Positions 7,248 through 14,883 are shown, counted from the first letter of the stretch. The stretch: DNA of 34,968 nucleotides from an uncultured Ruminococcus sp. (GCA_902798755.1 CADBYC010000002.1:67637-102604), one strand, 5' to 3'. Program-made: numbers and translations. The notes: generated from the letters alone by a model not told the origin.

Positions 7248-7276
7248 ATTATAGTACGAAAGCGATGTAAAGTCAA
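7248..7276 (-). promoter_or_regulatory. Sigma-A promoter of the dehydratase gene
   Basis: On the minus strand TTGACT (7276-7271) and TATAAT (7253-7248) are spaced by 17 bases, a near-consensus promoter. It diverges from the spoIIID promoter starting at 7324. Confidence 0.92.
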
Positions 7277-7323
7277 TCATTTTGACAGGCGATCTCCCAT
7301 TTTCCTTTTGCGCGCCGCTCCCC

Positions 7324-7352
7324 GCATAATCCGCGCGCTGAGCTCATACATA
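7324..7352 (+). promoter_or_regulatory. Sigma-E-like promoter of spoIIID
   Basis: GCATAAT (7324-7330), 14 bases, then CATACATA (7345-7352) resemble the mother-cell sigma-E boxes (about KMATATT and CATACAMT). The match is 6 of 7 and 6 of 8. spoIIID is a sigma-E gene in Bacillus and Clostridia, which supports the call. Confidence 0.7.
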
Positions 7353-7385
7353 TGAAGCGGAAAAGATTATTTCGGGAGGTATCCG

Positions 7386-7655
7386 ATGAAAGGATCACAG
7401 GAAGAACGCGCTATAAGGCTGGGAGAATACATGATCGAGCATCAGTCCACCGTGCGCGATACGGCGAACGTGTTCGGGATCAGCAAATCCACCGTACATA
7501 AGGACCTCACCTCTGTCCTGCCCAAGCTCAACGCGGGGCTGTACAAGGAGGTACGCGCCCTGCTGAACGTCAATAAAGAGGAACGGCACCTAAGAGGCGG
7601 CGAGGCGACGAAGCATAAATACGAGGTGCTTAAGGCTTTGAGAGTTAGGAGTTAG
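7386..7655 (+). CDS. spoIIID: Sporulation transcription factor SpoIIID
   Basis: SpoIIID is a small DNA-binding regulator of the mother cell during sporulation, acting with sigma-E to activate and repress many genes. The 89 residues contain the recognisable helix-turn-helix TVRDTANVFGISKSTVHKDL (residues about 22-41) and the basic C-terminal part EERHLRGGEATKHKY. The ATG has GGGAGGT upstream. The end is odd: the last four codons (Arg-Val-Arg-Ser) and the TAG stop lie inside a GAGTTAG heptamer tract that begins at 7642. The original C-terminus may therefore have been replaced by the repeat. The conserved DNA-binding part is intact, so function is probably retained. Confidence 0.96.
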   Translation: MKGSQEERAIRLGEYMIEHQSTVRDTANVFGISKSTVHKDLTSVLPKLNAGLYKEVRALLNVNKEERHLRGGEATKHKYEVLKALRVRS

Positions 7656-7918
7656 GAGTGAGGAGTTAGGAGCGTGGAAATGGGCTCCCTTTCCTAAGGC
7701 GCCCCCGTTGGGGGAATGTCCGAAGGACAAGGGGGGAGCCGCTTCCGGCGAGGAGGCTGTCGCCGACAACTTGTTGGAGGTGACTGAGGGTTGATACGTC
7801 GGAATAGATGACGGCTTCTGTATCAAGGTTCGGCAACCCTCCGCCCTTCGGGCACCTCCCTTAGGGAAGGGAGGCTTTCTGCTGTTTCTCATTCCTCATT
7901 TCTAATTCCTCATTCCAA
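7642..7918. repeat. Heptamer-flanked element B (copy 2)
   Basis: This fills most of the gap between spoIIID and the aminotransferase. Bases 7642-7676 are GAGTTAG-type heptamers in the plus sense. Bases 7683-7875 are element B, with ends GGCTCCCTTTCCTAAGG and CCTTAGGGAAGGGAGGC as imperfect inverted repeats. Bases 7886-7918 are heptamers of the complementary CCTCATT type. The arms thus face each other around the element. Short frames read across it are not genes. Confidence 0.85.
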
Positions 7919-7942
7919 ATTACTATTGATTCTTAATTCTCC

Positions 7943-7971
7943 TTTACATTTCCATAATAAGGGTGTATAAT
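7943..7971 (+). promoter_or_regulatory. Sigma-A promoter of the DegT aminotransferase gene
   Basis: TTTACA (7943-7948) and TATAAT (7966-7971) are separated by 17 bases. The expected start near 7978 gives a leader of about 48 bases. Confidence 0.9.
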
Positions 7972-8025
7972 ATATTCTGTATAAATAGGGCGAACCTTGT
8001 TTGCCGCATACAGGAGATATGTCTT

Positions 8026-9237
8026 ATGATGAATATACCCTTTTCCCCTCCCGATATCGGTGAAGACGAGATCGCGGAGGTCGTAGATACCCTGCGCTCA
8101 GGCTGGATCACCACAGGTCCCAAGACCAAGCTCTTTGAGCAGGAGATCGCTAAGATGTGCAACACCAAGAAGGCGGTGTGTCTGTCAAGCCAGACCGCCT
8201 GTGCGGAGATGACCCTGCGTATCCTCGGCGTAGGCCCCGGCGACGAGGTCATTGTCCCCGCCTACACCTATACCGCCTCTGCCTCTGTCATCTATCATGT
8301 CGGCGCGACGCCGGTCATGATTGACTGCAAGAAGGACTCCTACGAGATGGATTACGACAAGGTCGAGGCCGCCATCACCCCCAAGGCCAAGGTCATCATC
8401 CCCGTTGATCTGGCAGGCGTGGTGTGTGATTACGACCGCATTTTTGAGATCGTGGAGAAGAAGCGCCCGCTCTTCAAGGCTTCCGAGAACCCTGTCCAGC
8501 TCGCGCTCGGACGCATCATCGTCATGGCTGACGCTGCTCACGCGTTCGGCGCGCAGTGGCACGGCAAGATGTGCGGCTCCATCGCCGACTTCACGAACTT
8601 CAGCTTCCACGCGGTCAAGAACCTGACCACCGCCGAGGGCGGCGCAGCTACGTGGCGCGAGATCCCCGGTGTGGACAGCAATATTCTCTACAAGAATTAT
8701 ATGCTGATGACCCTGCACGGTCAGACCAAGGACGCCTTCACCAAGGACAAGGGCACTTCATGGGAATACGACGTCGTGAACACCCAGTACAAGTGCAACA
8801 TGCCCGACGTGCTCGCCGCGATAGGACTGGCGCAGCTCAGACGGTACGAGACCATGATCAGCCGCCGCCACCAGCTGATTGCCCGCTACAACAAGGCGTT
8901 TGAGGACCTCGACATCCAGGTGCTCGACCACAAGGGCGACGACCACCGCTCCAGCGGTCACCTGTACTTTGTACGCTTCTTGGGCAAGGACGCGGCGTTC
9001 CGCAACCGCTTCTATGACGAGATGAAAAAGCGCGGCGTGACCTGCAACGTCCACTTCAAGCCCCTGCCGATGATGACCGCGTACAAGCAAAAGGGCTTTG
9101 ATATCATCGACTACCCCTACGCCTATAATATGCACAAGAATCAGCTGACCCTGCCGATGAACTCCGTGATCACGGACGAAGAGGCGCAGTATGTGATCGA
9201 TACCTTTATCGAGGTATACAACAAGCTGACAAAGTGA
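8026..9237 (+). CDS. DegT/DnrJ/EryC1/StrS-family sugar aminotransferase
   Basis: PLP-dependent enzymes of this family transfer an amino group from glutamate to a keto-sugar nucleotide. The 403-residue protein has the expected parts: SSQTACAEMTLRILGVGPGDEV for cofactor phosphate binding, the VMADAAHAFGA aspartate segment, and the PLP lysine at residue 198 in SFHAVKNLTTAEGG. The C-terminal sugar-binding half follows with HLYFVRF and HFKPLPMM. The start at 8026 has AGGAG nine bases upstream; ATG at 8029 is an alternative. It has its own promoter and terminator. The 4,6-dehydratase gene upstream on the other strand makes the kind of 4-keto sugar that PglE/ArnB-type members use, so a 4-amino-4,6-dideoxy sugar is a reasonable product. 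The exact substrate is unknown. Confidence 0.93.
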   Translation: MMNIPFSPPDIGEDEIAEVVDTLRSGWITTGPKTKLFEQEIAKMCNTKKAVCLSSQTACAEMTLRILGVGPGDEVIVPAYTYTASASVIYHVGATPVMIDCKKDSYEMDYDKVEAAITPKAKVIIPVDLAGVVCDYDRIFEIVEKKRPLFKASENPVQLALGRIIVMADAAHAFGAQWHGKMCGSIADFTNFSFHAVKNLTTAEGGAATWREIPGVDSNILYKNYMLMTLHGQTKDAFTKDKGTSWEYDVVNTQYKCNMPDVLAAIGLAQLRRYETMISRRHQLIARYNKAFEDLDIQVLDHKGDDHRSSGHLYFVRFLGKDAAFRNRFYDEMKKRGVTCNVHFKPLPMMTAYKQKGFDIIDYPYAYNMHKNQLTLPMNSVITDEEAQYVIDTFIEVYNKLTK

Positions 9238-9242
9238 TAGAA

Positions 9243-9268
9243 AGAGGCTGCGCGAGCGGCCTCTTTTC
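9243..9268 (+). terminator. Terminator after the aminotransferase gene
   Basis: GAGGC and GCCTC pair around a GC-rich ten-base loop and are followed by TTTT, five bases after the stop codon. Confidence 0.8.
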
Positions 9269-9273
9269 GAACT

Positions 9274-9594
9274 AAGAAATAAGAATCAAGTAAGCACTGA
9301 TTTATTTCTATGTCATTGCGAGGGCATAGGCTCCCTTTCCTAAGGGAGCTGGCGCACAGCGCCTGAGGGTTCCCGTGGCAATCCCAGCAGTGGCGCTTAG
9401 CCAATCGCTACGCTCTTGGAGCGCTGTCGCATGGGAGTTGTTAGCCAAATCGGAGATTTGGACAACTCCTCAACAAACAGGGACTGAAACGTCGGTTTTC
9501 CTCTTTGTGGGATTCCCACGGTCGCTTAGTCGCTCCCTCGGAATGACTGCAAAATGAAAACTGCATTAATCAGTATTTATTTAAGAAATAAGAA
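9274..9594. repeat. Dispersed element C (copy 2) with a nested short repeat
   Basis: The element itself spans about 9291-9585 (TAAGCACTGATT ... GCATTAATCAGTATTTA) with the GTCATTGCGAGGG / CCCTCGGAATGAC arms of copy 1. A 12-base direct repeat AAGAAATAAGAA flanks it at 9274-9285 and 9583-9594. Inside, 9330-9370 is a nested unit (CTCCCTTTCCTAAGGGAG then GCGCACAGCGC) also found at 14940-14990, and CCAAATCGGAGATTTGG is a small palindrome. This accounts for most of the 508-base gap before the response regulator gene. Confidence 0.88.
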
Positions 9595-9626
9595 CCACGA
9601 GATCTAATAGATAATTTATAAAAAGT

Positions 9627-9656
9627 TCACGATTTCGTGATTATTTGTATTATAAT
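9627..9656 (+). promoter_or_regulatory. Promoter region of the two-component operon with a palindromic operator candidate
   Basis: TATAAT lies at 9651-9656. No good -35 box is present at 17 bases. Instead a perfect palindrome TCACGATTTCGTGA covers 9627-9640, where a -35 element would be. This suggests an activator- or repressor-controlled promoter, possibly autoregulated by the encoded response regulator. Confidence 0.6.
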
Positions 9657-9674
9657 GTAAAAGAAGATATCCCG

Positions 9675-9720
9675 ATCGGTTGAGTTGCCGCACCCGCAAA
9701 AGGGAGCTGTAACGACCGAT
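9675..9720 (+). other. Structured leader of the two-component operon
   Basis: An extended hairpin can form: ATCGGT pairs with ACCGAT outside, and GTTGCCGCACCC pairs with GGGAGCTGTAAC inside around a GCAAAA loop. It is followed by an A run, not a T run, so it is not a terminator in this direction. It does not match any riboswitch I recognise. Confidence 0.45.
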
Positions 9721-9745
9721 AAAAACAGAAACCAGAGGTGATCTC

Positions 9746-10435
9746 ATGACTAACCGTAAAATCATGATCGTAGACGACGATCTCAATATCTGCGAGCTGC
9801 TGCGCCTGTACATCGAGAAGGAGGGCTACCCCACCGTCATCGCCAACGACGGCGAACAGGCGATCGAGCTGTTCAACCGCGAACAGCCCAGCCTGATCCT
9901 GCTGGACATCATGCTGCCGAAGATGGACGGCTGGCAGGTGTGCAGAGAGATCCGCAAGACCTCCGACTGCCCCATCATCATGCTCACCGCCAAGGGCGAG
10001 GTATTCGACAAGATCCTCGGTCTGGAGCTTGGCGCGGACGATTACGTCGTCAAGCCCTTTGAAGCCAAAGAGGTCGTAGCGCGTATCCGCGCGGTACTGC
10101 GCCGCACAGGAAGCTCCGACGAAGAAGCCGTCAAGGAAGTCCGCTGGGACAAGCTCGTGATCAACCTGACGAACTACGAGCTGATCGTTGACGGCAAGCA
10201 GATCGACACCCCTCCCAAGGAGCTCGAGCTGCTCTACCACCTCGCCTCCAACCCCAACAAGGTCTTTACCCGCGACCAGCTTCTCGACCAGGTATGGGGC
10301 TTTGAATACTACGGCGACAGCCGTACCGTAGACGTACACGTCAAGCGTATCAGAGAGAAAATCGACGGCGTTTCCGACAAGTGGGAGCTGCGCACCGTCT
10401 GGGGAGTTGGCTACAAGTTTGAAACAAAGGGTTAA
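9746..10435 (+). CDS. OmpR/PhoB-family response regulator
   Basis: This is a cytoplasmic DNA-binding response regulator of 229 residues. The receiver domain (residues 1-120) has the acidic pocket VDDD at 9-12, the phospho-accepting Asp54 in LLDIMLPKMDGW, Thr81 and Lys103 in VVKPFE. A winged-helix DNA-binding domain follows (about 130-227), with FTRDQLLDQVWG and SRTVDVHVKRIREK. GAGGTG stands before the ATG. The next gene, a histidine kinase, overlaps its end, so they are translated together and form a cognate pair. An HtrA protease follows, recalling CssRS-HtrA in Bacillus. The specific regulon cannot be read from the sequence. Confidence 0.95.
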   Translation: MTNRKIMIVDDDLNICELLRLYIEKEGYPTVIANDGEQAIELFNREQPSLILLDIMLPKMDGWQVCREIRKTSDCPIIMLTAKGEVFDKILGLELGADDYVVKPFEAKEVVARIRAVLRRTGSSDEEAVKEVRWDKLVINLTNYELIVDGKQIDTPPKELELLYHLASNPNKVFTRDQLLDQVWGFEYYGDSRTVDVHVKRIREKIDGVSDKWELRTVWGVGYKFETKG

Positions 10436-12011
10436 TCAAACTCAGAAAACCGCAAAACCGAATAAACCGAGAACGAACAAAGCGCCGTACTTCCGCGTGC
10501 GGCGTTCGCTGTTTAAGAAATATCTGATCTTCGGCATCGTGATCCTGCTGACGAGCTTCATCGCCCTGAGCGTGACGATGTATATCTTCGTCAACCGCTA
10601 CTGGGAGGAGGAGAAGAAGGTCTCGCTGATCGACAACGCCAAGCGCGTCGCCGACGTCATCGAGTCGTCCTCTACCTACCTGCCCGCGGCGCATATGCTG
10701 ATCATCGACAGGGAATCCCCCGTGGGTCTGACGGTCGTCAATATGTCCGAGATCATCGACGCGGATATCATCGTCGTGGACAATACGGGCAAGATCGCCT
10801 ACTGCTCCGCTGAGGACGCCGACACCTTCGCGTCCGATCAGCTGCCGTCCTACGTCCTCGGCGCGACGGCGCAGGGCGACTTCTTTGAAGCGGGCACGCT
10901 GGAGGGGTACTTCCCAAAGGCAAGATACACAGCGGGCGTTCCGATCTCCATGGATACCGACGACGGCGAGATGATCCTCGCGTTCTGCTATGCCTCCACC
11001 CCCGCGACCTTCGTGTCAGGGCTGCCTGTCACGTTTTTGCAGATCTTCCTGACGGCGGCAGTGGTCATGCTGATCATCATTATCATCTTTGTCGCTTCGA
11101 TGTCCTACAGCATGTCGCGCCCCTTAAAGCAGATGTCCAGCGCCGCGAAGAAATTCGCTGTCGGCGACTTCTCCGTGCGCGTCAAGGTCAACTCCGACGA
11201 CGAGATCGGAGAGCTGGCGACCGCCTTCAACTACATGGCGGACAGCCTTTCTTCCAGCGAATCCATGCGCCGCTCCTTTATCTCGAACGTGTCGCATGAG
11301 CTCAAGACTCCCATGACCACCATCGCGGGCTTCATCGACGGCATGCTCGACGGCACGATCCCACCCGAGCGCCACGACCACTACATGAAGATTGTCAGTA
11401 ACGAGGTCAAGCGCCTGTCGCGCCTCGTCACCTCTATGCTCAGCCTGTCGCGTATCGACCGCGGCGAGCTGAAGGTCAACCGTCAGAAGTTCGATATGTT
11501 CTCGCTGATCATCACGATTCTCGCGAGCTACGAGCAGAAGATCGTCTCAAGAAAGCTGCACATCGCGGGACTCGAGGACTTTCGCAGTATCACGGTCAAC
11601 GCCGACCCCGACCTCATGTATCAGGTCGTGTATAACCTGATCGAGAACGCCGTCAAGTTCACCAACGAGGGCGGCACGATCCACTTCGGCGTAGAGGAGA
11701 CCCGCTACGACCTGTCCATCATGATCAGCAATACGGGTCCCGGTATCCCGCCCGAAGATATCCGCTACGTCTTTGACCGCTTCTACAAGACCGACAAGAG
11801 CCGCAGTATGGACAAGAAGGGCATGGGGCTCGGGCTGTTCATCGCCAAGACCATCATGCGTCTGCACGGCGGCGATATCTACGTCGATTCGCGCGTCAAC
11901 GAGCTGACGACCTTCACGATCCGTCTGCCCCGCACCGAGACCGTGACCGCTCCTCCTAAGAGCGAGAGCAAGATCATCGAAACGACCATCAACAGTGAGA
12001 CGGAAGAATGA
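10419..12011 (+). CDS. Membrane sensor histidine kinase
   Basis: The frame overlaps the regulator gene and has no ATG before the first membrane helix. TTG at 10419 (GGGGAG 12 bases upstream) is the likeliest start, with TTG at 10407 possible, so the N-terminus is uncertain. From 10419 the protein has about 530 residues. In order they are a basic cytoplasmic tail, TM1 at about 30-55 and an extracytoplasmic sensor region of about 145 residues. TM2 lies near 200-228, then HAMP (RPLKQMSSAAKKFAVGDF). The dimerisation/phosphoacceptor helix NVSHELKTPMT has His near residue 293. The ATPase domain has NLIENAVKFT, NTGPGIPPEDI and KGMGLGLFI. All catalytic boxes are intact. The sensor region shows no family I recognise; it may detect envelope stress given the adjacent protease gene. 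Confidence 0.94.
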   Translation: MKQRVNQTQKTAKPNKPRTNKAPYFRVRRSLFKKYLIFGIVILLTSFIALSVTMYIFVNRYWEEEKKVSLIDNAKRVADVIESSSTYLPAAHMLIIDRESPVGLTVVNMSEIIDADIIVVDNTGKIAYCSAEDADTFASDQLPSYVLGATAQGDFFEAGTLEGYFPKARYTAGVPISMDTDDGEMILAFCYASTPATFVSGLPVTFLQIFLTAAVVMLIIIIIFVASMSYSMSRPLKQMSSAAKKFAVGDFSVRVKVNSDDEIGELATAFNYMADSLSSSESMRRSFISNVSHELKTPMTTIAGFIDGMLDGTIPPERHDHYMKIVSNEVKRLSRLVTSMLSLSRIDRGELKVNRQKFDMFSLIITILASYEQKIVSRKLHIAGLEDFRSITVNADPDLMYQVVYNLIENAVKFTNEGGTIHFGVEETRYDLSIMISNTGPGIPPEDIRYVFDRFYKTDKSRSMDKKGMGLGLFIAKTIMRLHGGDIYVDSRVNELTTFTIRLPRTETVTAPPKSESKIIETTINSETEE

Positions 12012-12085
12012 CCGCCCACAGCGGCTCTCTCAACCGACCTCACCGACAACGATATAACGATATAGTATATACGACAATCTGACAG

Positions 12086-12115
12086 CCTGCGCGACCGCTC
12101 AATCCCGAGCGCAGG
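12086..12115 (+). other. Inverted repeat just before the htrA ribosome site
   Basis: CCTGCGC (12086-12092) and GCGCAGG (12109-12115) can pair four bases ahead of the AGGAAAGG ribosome-binding sequence. No T run follows. It could modulate translation or be an operator; I see no separate clear promoter in the 126-base spacer. Confidence 0.35.
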
Positions 12116-12137
12116 CGGAAAGGAAAGGTATTTGAAA

Positions 12138-13868
12138 ATGGAACCATTCAATCCCGATCGTCCGTACCGTCCCGAGGACGAGTACGAAGCGCTGGACAAT
12201 ACGCCCGCTCCTGAGAACGTACAGCCGCAGAACGCGGCGCAGGGCTCTCAGCCGTTTGTACCCCCTGTACAGCCCGCTCAGCCTGCTCAACAGCCTATGC
12301 AGCAGCCTATGCAGCAGCCTGCACAACAGCAGTACTCCGCGCCTATGTATCCGCAGCAGCAATACCCGCAGCAGCCCGCGTACCGTCCGCCGATGAATCA
12401 GCCACAGTCCCCGCAGCAGCCTGCCCAGCCCATGAATCAGCCGCAGTACGGCGCGCCTGTATATCCTCAGCAAAGCTATATGCCGCAACAGCAGCAGCAG
12501 TCTGTTCCCTATCCGCAGCAGCCGACTCAACAGCCTGTGCAGAACAATATGCCGCTCTCCCCCAACCCCTACGCGCAGAGCTATCCGAATCAGCCGCAGC
12601 CTATGCCCGTTCAGCAAAAGCCCGCGACCCCGACAGGCACAAAGGTGTTCATCATCATCCTGTGCGCTCTGCTCGCGGCGATGGTGATCGGCTTCATCGT
12701 GTATGTCGCAAGCACCGCGAACAAGCAGAACCAGCCCAAGTCTGATTTTAACAATAATAACGGCTTCTCCATCGACGGCGGCAACGGCAATAACGGCTCC
12801 GACCCCTTCGGCGGTATCATCAACAACGGCGCGACATACAGCGAAGTTGAGGACGAGATCACCCTCAAGGCGGATAACGGCGACACCCAGAAGCGGAGCG
12901 ACGACAATCAAAACTCCGTCGGCAGCCCCGATGAAAAGGCGAAGAACATCACCCTCTCCCCTCTCCCGAAGGATAAGGACGATGAAAAATACACCACCCA
13001 GAGCGCGTATGAGACCGTCAGCGACAGCGTCGTGACCGTCGTGTGCTATCAGGAAGAGATCACCGACAACGAGAAGGATATCGTCGCGCAGGGCACGGGC
13101 ACGATCATCTCTGAGGACGGCTACATCATCACCAACGCCCACGTCATCGGCAACAGCCGCGCTTACGCCATCAACATCGTGCTCAACAACAAGGACAAAT
13201 ACCCCGCGAAGGTCGTCGGCTATGATACCTGGACGGACCTCGCGGTACTCAAGATCGACGCGAAGGACCTCAAGGCGGTCAGCTTCGGCGACTCCGACCT
13301 CATCGAGATCGGTCAGGATGTCATCGCGGTCGGCAGTCCCGGCGGCGAGAAGTTCCAGAACTCGCTGACCAAGGGCATTGTCTCGGCAGTAGACAGAGAG
13401 CTTTCCGTCAACCGCTACGTCCGCTATATCCAGAGCGACGCCGCCATCAGCCCCGGCAACTCGGGCGGTCCGCTGTGCAACATCTACGGTCAGGTCATCG
13501 GCATCACCACTGCCAAGACCGTCGCCACCTACTATGAGAACATGACCTTCTCTATCCCCTCCAAGACCGTTGAGGAGATCGTCGGCGACCTCATGCACTA
13601 CGGCTACGTCAAGGGGCGCTGCCGTATCGGTATCACCGGCACCGAGCTCGCCGCAGAGGAGTATTACTACAGCGAATCGCCCTCGGGCATCGTCATCAGC
13701 GAGATCGACGAGAGCGGCTCCCTCGCGGGCACTAAGCTCAAGAGCGGCGATATCATCACCGAGCTGGACGGTCAACAGATCACGTCCTTCCAGGATATCT
13801 ACGACGTCCTCGCCGACCACAAGGAGGGCGACAAGGTCACCATCAAGGCACAAAGACCCTCGAACTGA
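12138..13868 (+). CDS. Membrane-anchored HtrA/DegP-family serine protease with PDZ domain
   Basis: This is a surface quality-control protease of 576 residues. Residues 1-165 are an unusual cytoplasmic tail rich in Gln and Pro with repeated QQP units. One membrane segment follows (about 168-192, VFIIILCALLAAMVIGFIVY), then a low-complexity Asn/Gly/Asp linker. The trypsin-like domain has His335 (ITNAHVIG), Asp367 (TDLAVLKID) and Ser442 (GNSGGPL), a complete triad. A single C-terminal PDZ domain (about 500-575) contains SGSLAGTKLKSGDIITELDG. The ATG at 12138 is preceded by AGGAAAGG at nine bases; an in-frame TTG two codons earlier is too close to it. It lies 126 bases after the histidine kinase gene, probably in the same operon, and a bidirectional terminator follows. 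Confidence 0.94.
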   Translation: MEPFNPDRPYRPEDEYEALDNTPAPENVQPQNAAQGSQPFVPPVQPAQPAQQPMQQPMQQPAQQQYSAPMYPQQQYPQQPAYRPPMNQPQSPQQPAQPMNQPQYGAPVYPQQSYMPQQQQQSVPYPQQPTQQPVQNNMPLSPNPYAQSYPNQPQPMPVQQKPATPTGTKVFIIILCALLAAMVIGFIVYVASTANKQNQPKSDFNNNNGFSIDGGNGNNGSDPFGGIINNGATYSEVEDEITLKADNGDTQKRSDDNQNSVGSPDEKAKNITLSPLPKDKDDEKYTTQSAYETVSDSVVTVVCYQEEITDNEKDIVAQGTGTIISEDGYIITNAHVIGNSRAYAINIVLNNKDKYPAKVVGYDTWTDLAVLKIDAKDLKAVSFGDSDLIEIGQDVIAVGSPGGEKFQNSLTKGIVSAVDRELSVNRYVRYIQSDAAISPGNSGGPLCNIYGQVIGITTAKTVATYYENMTFSIPSKTVEEIVGDLMHYGYVKGRCRIGITGTELAAEEYYYSESPSGIVISEIDESGSLAGTKLKSGDIITELDGQQITSFQDIYDVLADHKEGDKVTIKAQRPSN

Positions 13869-13904
13869 TCATATCCGCGCATTTAATACTATGCGAGCAT
13901 AGCA

Positions 13905-13943
13905 AAACAGCGTTTCCGAATCCAACGGAAGCGCTGTTCTTTT
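13905..13943. terminator. Bidirectional terminator between htrA and the sirtuin gene
   Basis: AACAGCGTTTCCG and CGGAAGCGCTGTT form a 13-bp stem around AATCCAA. It is followed by CTTTTATTT on the plus strand and by TTTTGC on the minus strand, so it can serve both convergent genes. Confidence 0.88.
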
Positions 13944-14039
13944 ATTTCCCATTTAGAATTATAGTGATAGTTTGCCCTGATTTCTGATAAAGGGTACTCT
14001 CATGCTGTTTCCCAATCTATGAGCTTATACAAATCGGTA

Positions 14040-14753
14040 TCACAGCTGCGACAAAACTTCTCCCACCTTATCGTGGATCACGAGGTCGGCGGTGTGGTCA
14101 TAGGGGGTCGCGTCACGGTTGATCAGGATCATGTGATCGCCGCCGAAATAACGGATATAGGACGCGGCGGGATAGACCGTCAGCGACGTGCCCGCTACGA
14201 TCAGGACGTCTGCGGAGCGGATATCGTCGAGTGCCTGCATGACGGTATCCTCGGGCAGGGCTTCTTCATACAGCACGACGTCAGGCTTGATGATACCGCC
14301 GCACTCACACGTCGGCACACCCTCGCTCTGTGCGATCTTCTCTACGCCGTAGAACTTGCCGCACTTCATGCAGTGATTGCGCAGGACAGAGCCGTGCAGC
14401 TCATGCACGCGCACACTGCCCGCCGCCTGGTGCAGACCGTCGATGTTCTGGGTCACAACGGAGCGCAGCTTGCCCTCTTTCTCCCACTGCGCGAGCTTTA
14501 AATGCGCCTTGTTGGGTTTAGCCGTCAGGCACAGCATCTTGTCGCGGTAGAAGCGGAAGAACTCCTCGGGCTTGCGCATGAAAAAGGTATGGCTTAATAT
14601 CTCCTCGGGCGGGTAATCGTACTTCTGGTGATAGAGCCCGTCCGCCGAGCGGAAGTCGGGGATACCGCTTTCGGTCGATACGCCCGCGCCTCCGAAAAAG
14701 ACGATCCGTTTCGCGCCGTTGATGATCTCTTTGAGCTTGTCCATATTATCCAT
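14040..14753 (-). CDS. NAD-dependent protein deacylase (sirtuin, CobB/SIR2 family)
   Basis: Sirtuins remove acetyl or other acyl groups from protein lysines, consuming NAD and giving O-acyl-ADP-ribose, in the cytoplasm. The 237-residue protein has the NAD loop GGAGVSTESGIPDFR (21-35), TQNIDGLH (101-108) and the catalytic His120 in HELHG. Four zinc ligands lie at Cys128, Cys131, Cys149 and Cys151; the last pair is spaced C-E-C rather than the commoner C-x2-C. The ATG at 14753 follows AGGAGG by seven bases. It stands alone with its own promoter and terminator. Targets cannot be inferred; in many Firmicutes acetyl-CoA synthetase is one. Confidence 0.95.
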   Translation of the reverse strand: MDNMDKLKEIINGAKRIVFFGGAGVSTESGIPDFRSADGLYHQKYDYPPEEILSHTFFMRKPEEFFRFYRDKMLCLTAKPNKAHLKLAQWEKEGKLRSVVTQNIDGLHQAAGSVRVHELHGSVLRNHCMKCGKFYGVEKIAQSEGVPTCECGGIIKPDVVLYEEALPEDTVMQALDDIRSADVLIVAGTSLTVYPAASYIRYFGGDHMILINRDATPYDHTADLVIHDKVGEVLSQL

Positions 14754-14801
14754 GTCCGTACCTCCTTAGGGTGACTGTAGGTGTTCTGTGTTTCTGCTGT
14801 T

Positions 14802-14830
14802 ATTATAACGCCGCTTTCGTCACGGTTCAA
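14802..14830 (-). promoter_or_regulatory. Sigma-A promoter of the sirtuin gene
   Basis: On the minus strand TTGAAC (14830-14825) and TATAAT (14807-14802) are 17 bases apart. The start near 14795 gives a leader of about 40 bases. Confidence 0.9.
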
Positions 14831-14883
14831 GTAGTTTCAGAAAGAAAAGGAGCTGTGAAAAACAAACCATCACCATTACGAGT

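Noticed and set aside
7590-7892. 100-codon minus-strand frame next to spoIIID
   Set aside because: It translates element B and a heptamer tract; similar peptides would arise at every copy of the repeat.
9375-9557. 60-codon plus-strand frame with WELLAKSEIW
   Set aside because: It lies entirely within dispersed element C and has no ribosome-binding site.
9675-9720. Terminator or known riboswitch before the response regulator gene
   Set aside because: The hairpin is followed by A residues, not T, and none of the riboswitch signatures I know (for example c-di-GMP, preQ1, ydaO) fits.
12099-13853. 584-codon minus-strand open frame antisense to htrA
   Set aside because: Arg/Leu/Val-rich low-complexity translation, no ribosome site, and the plus strand encodes a complete HtrA protease. 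High GC at third positions removes stops on the opposite strand.
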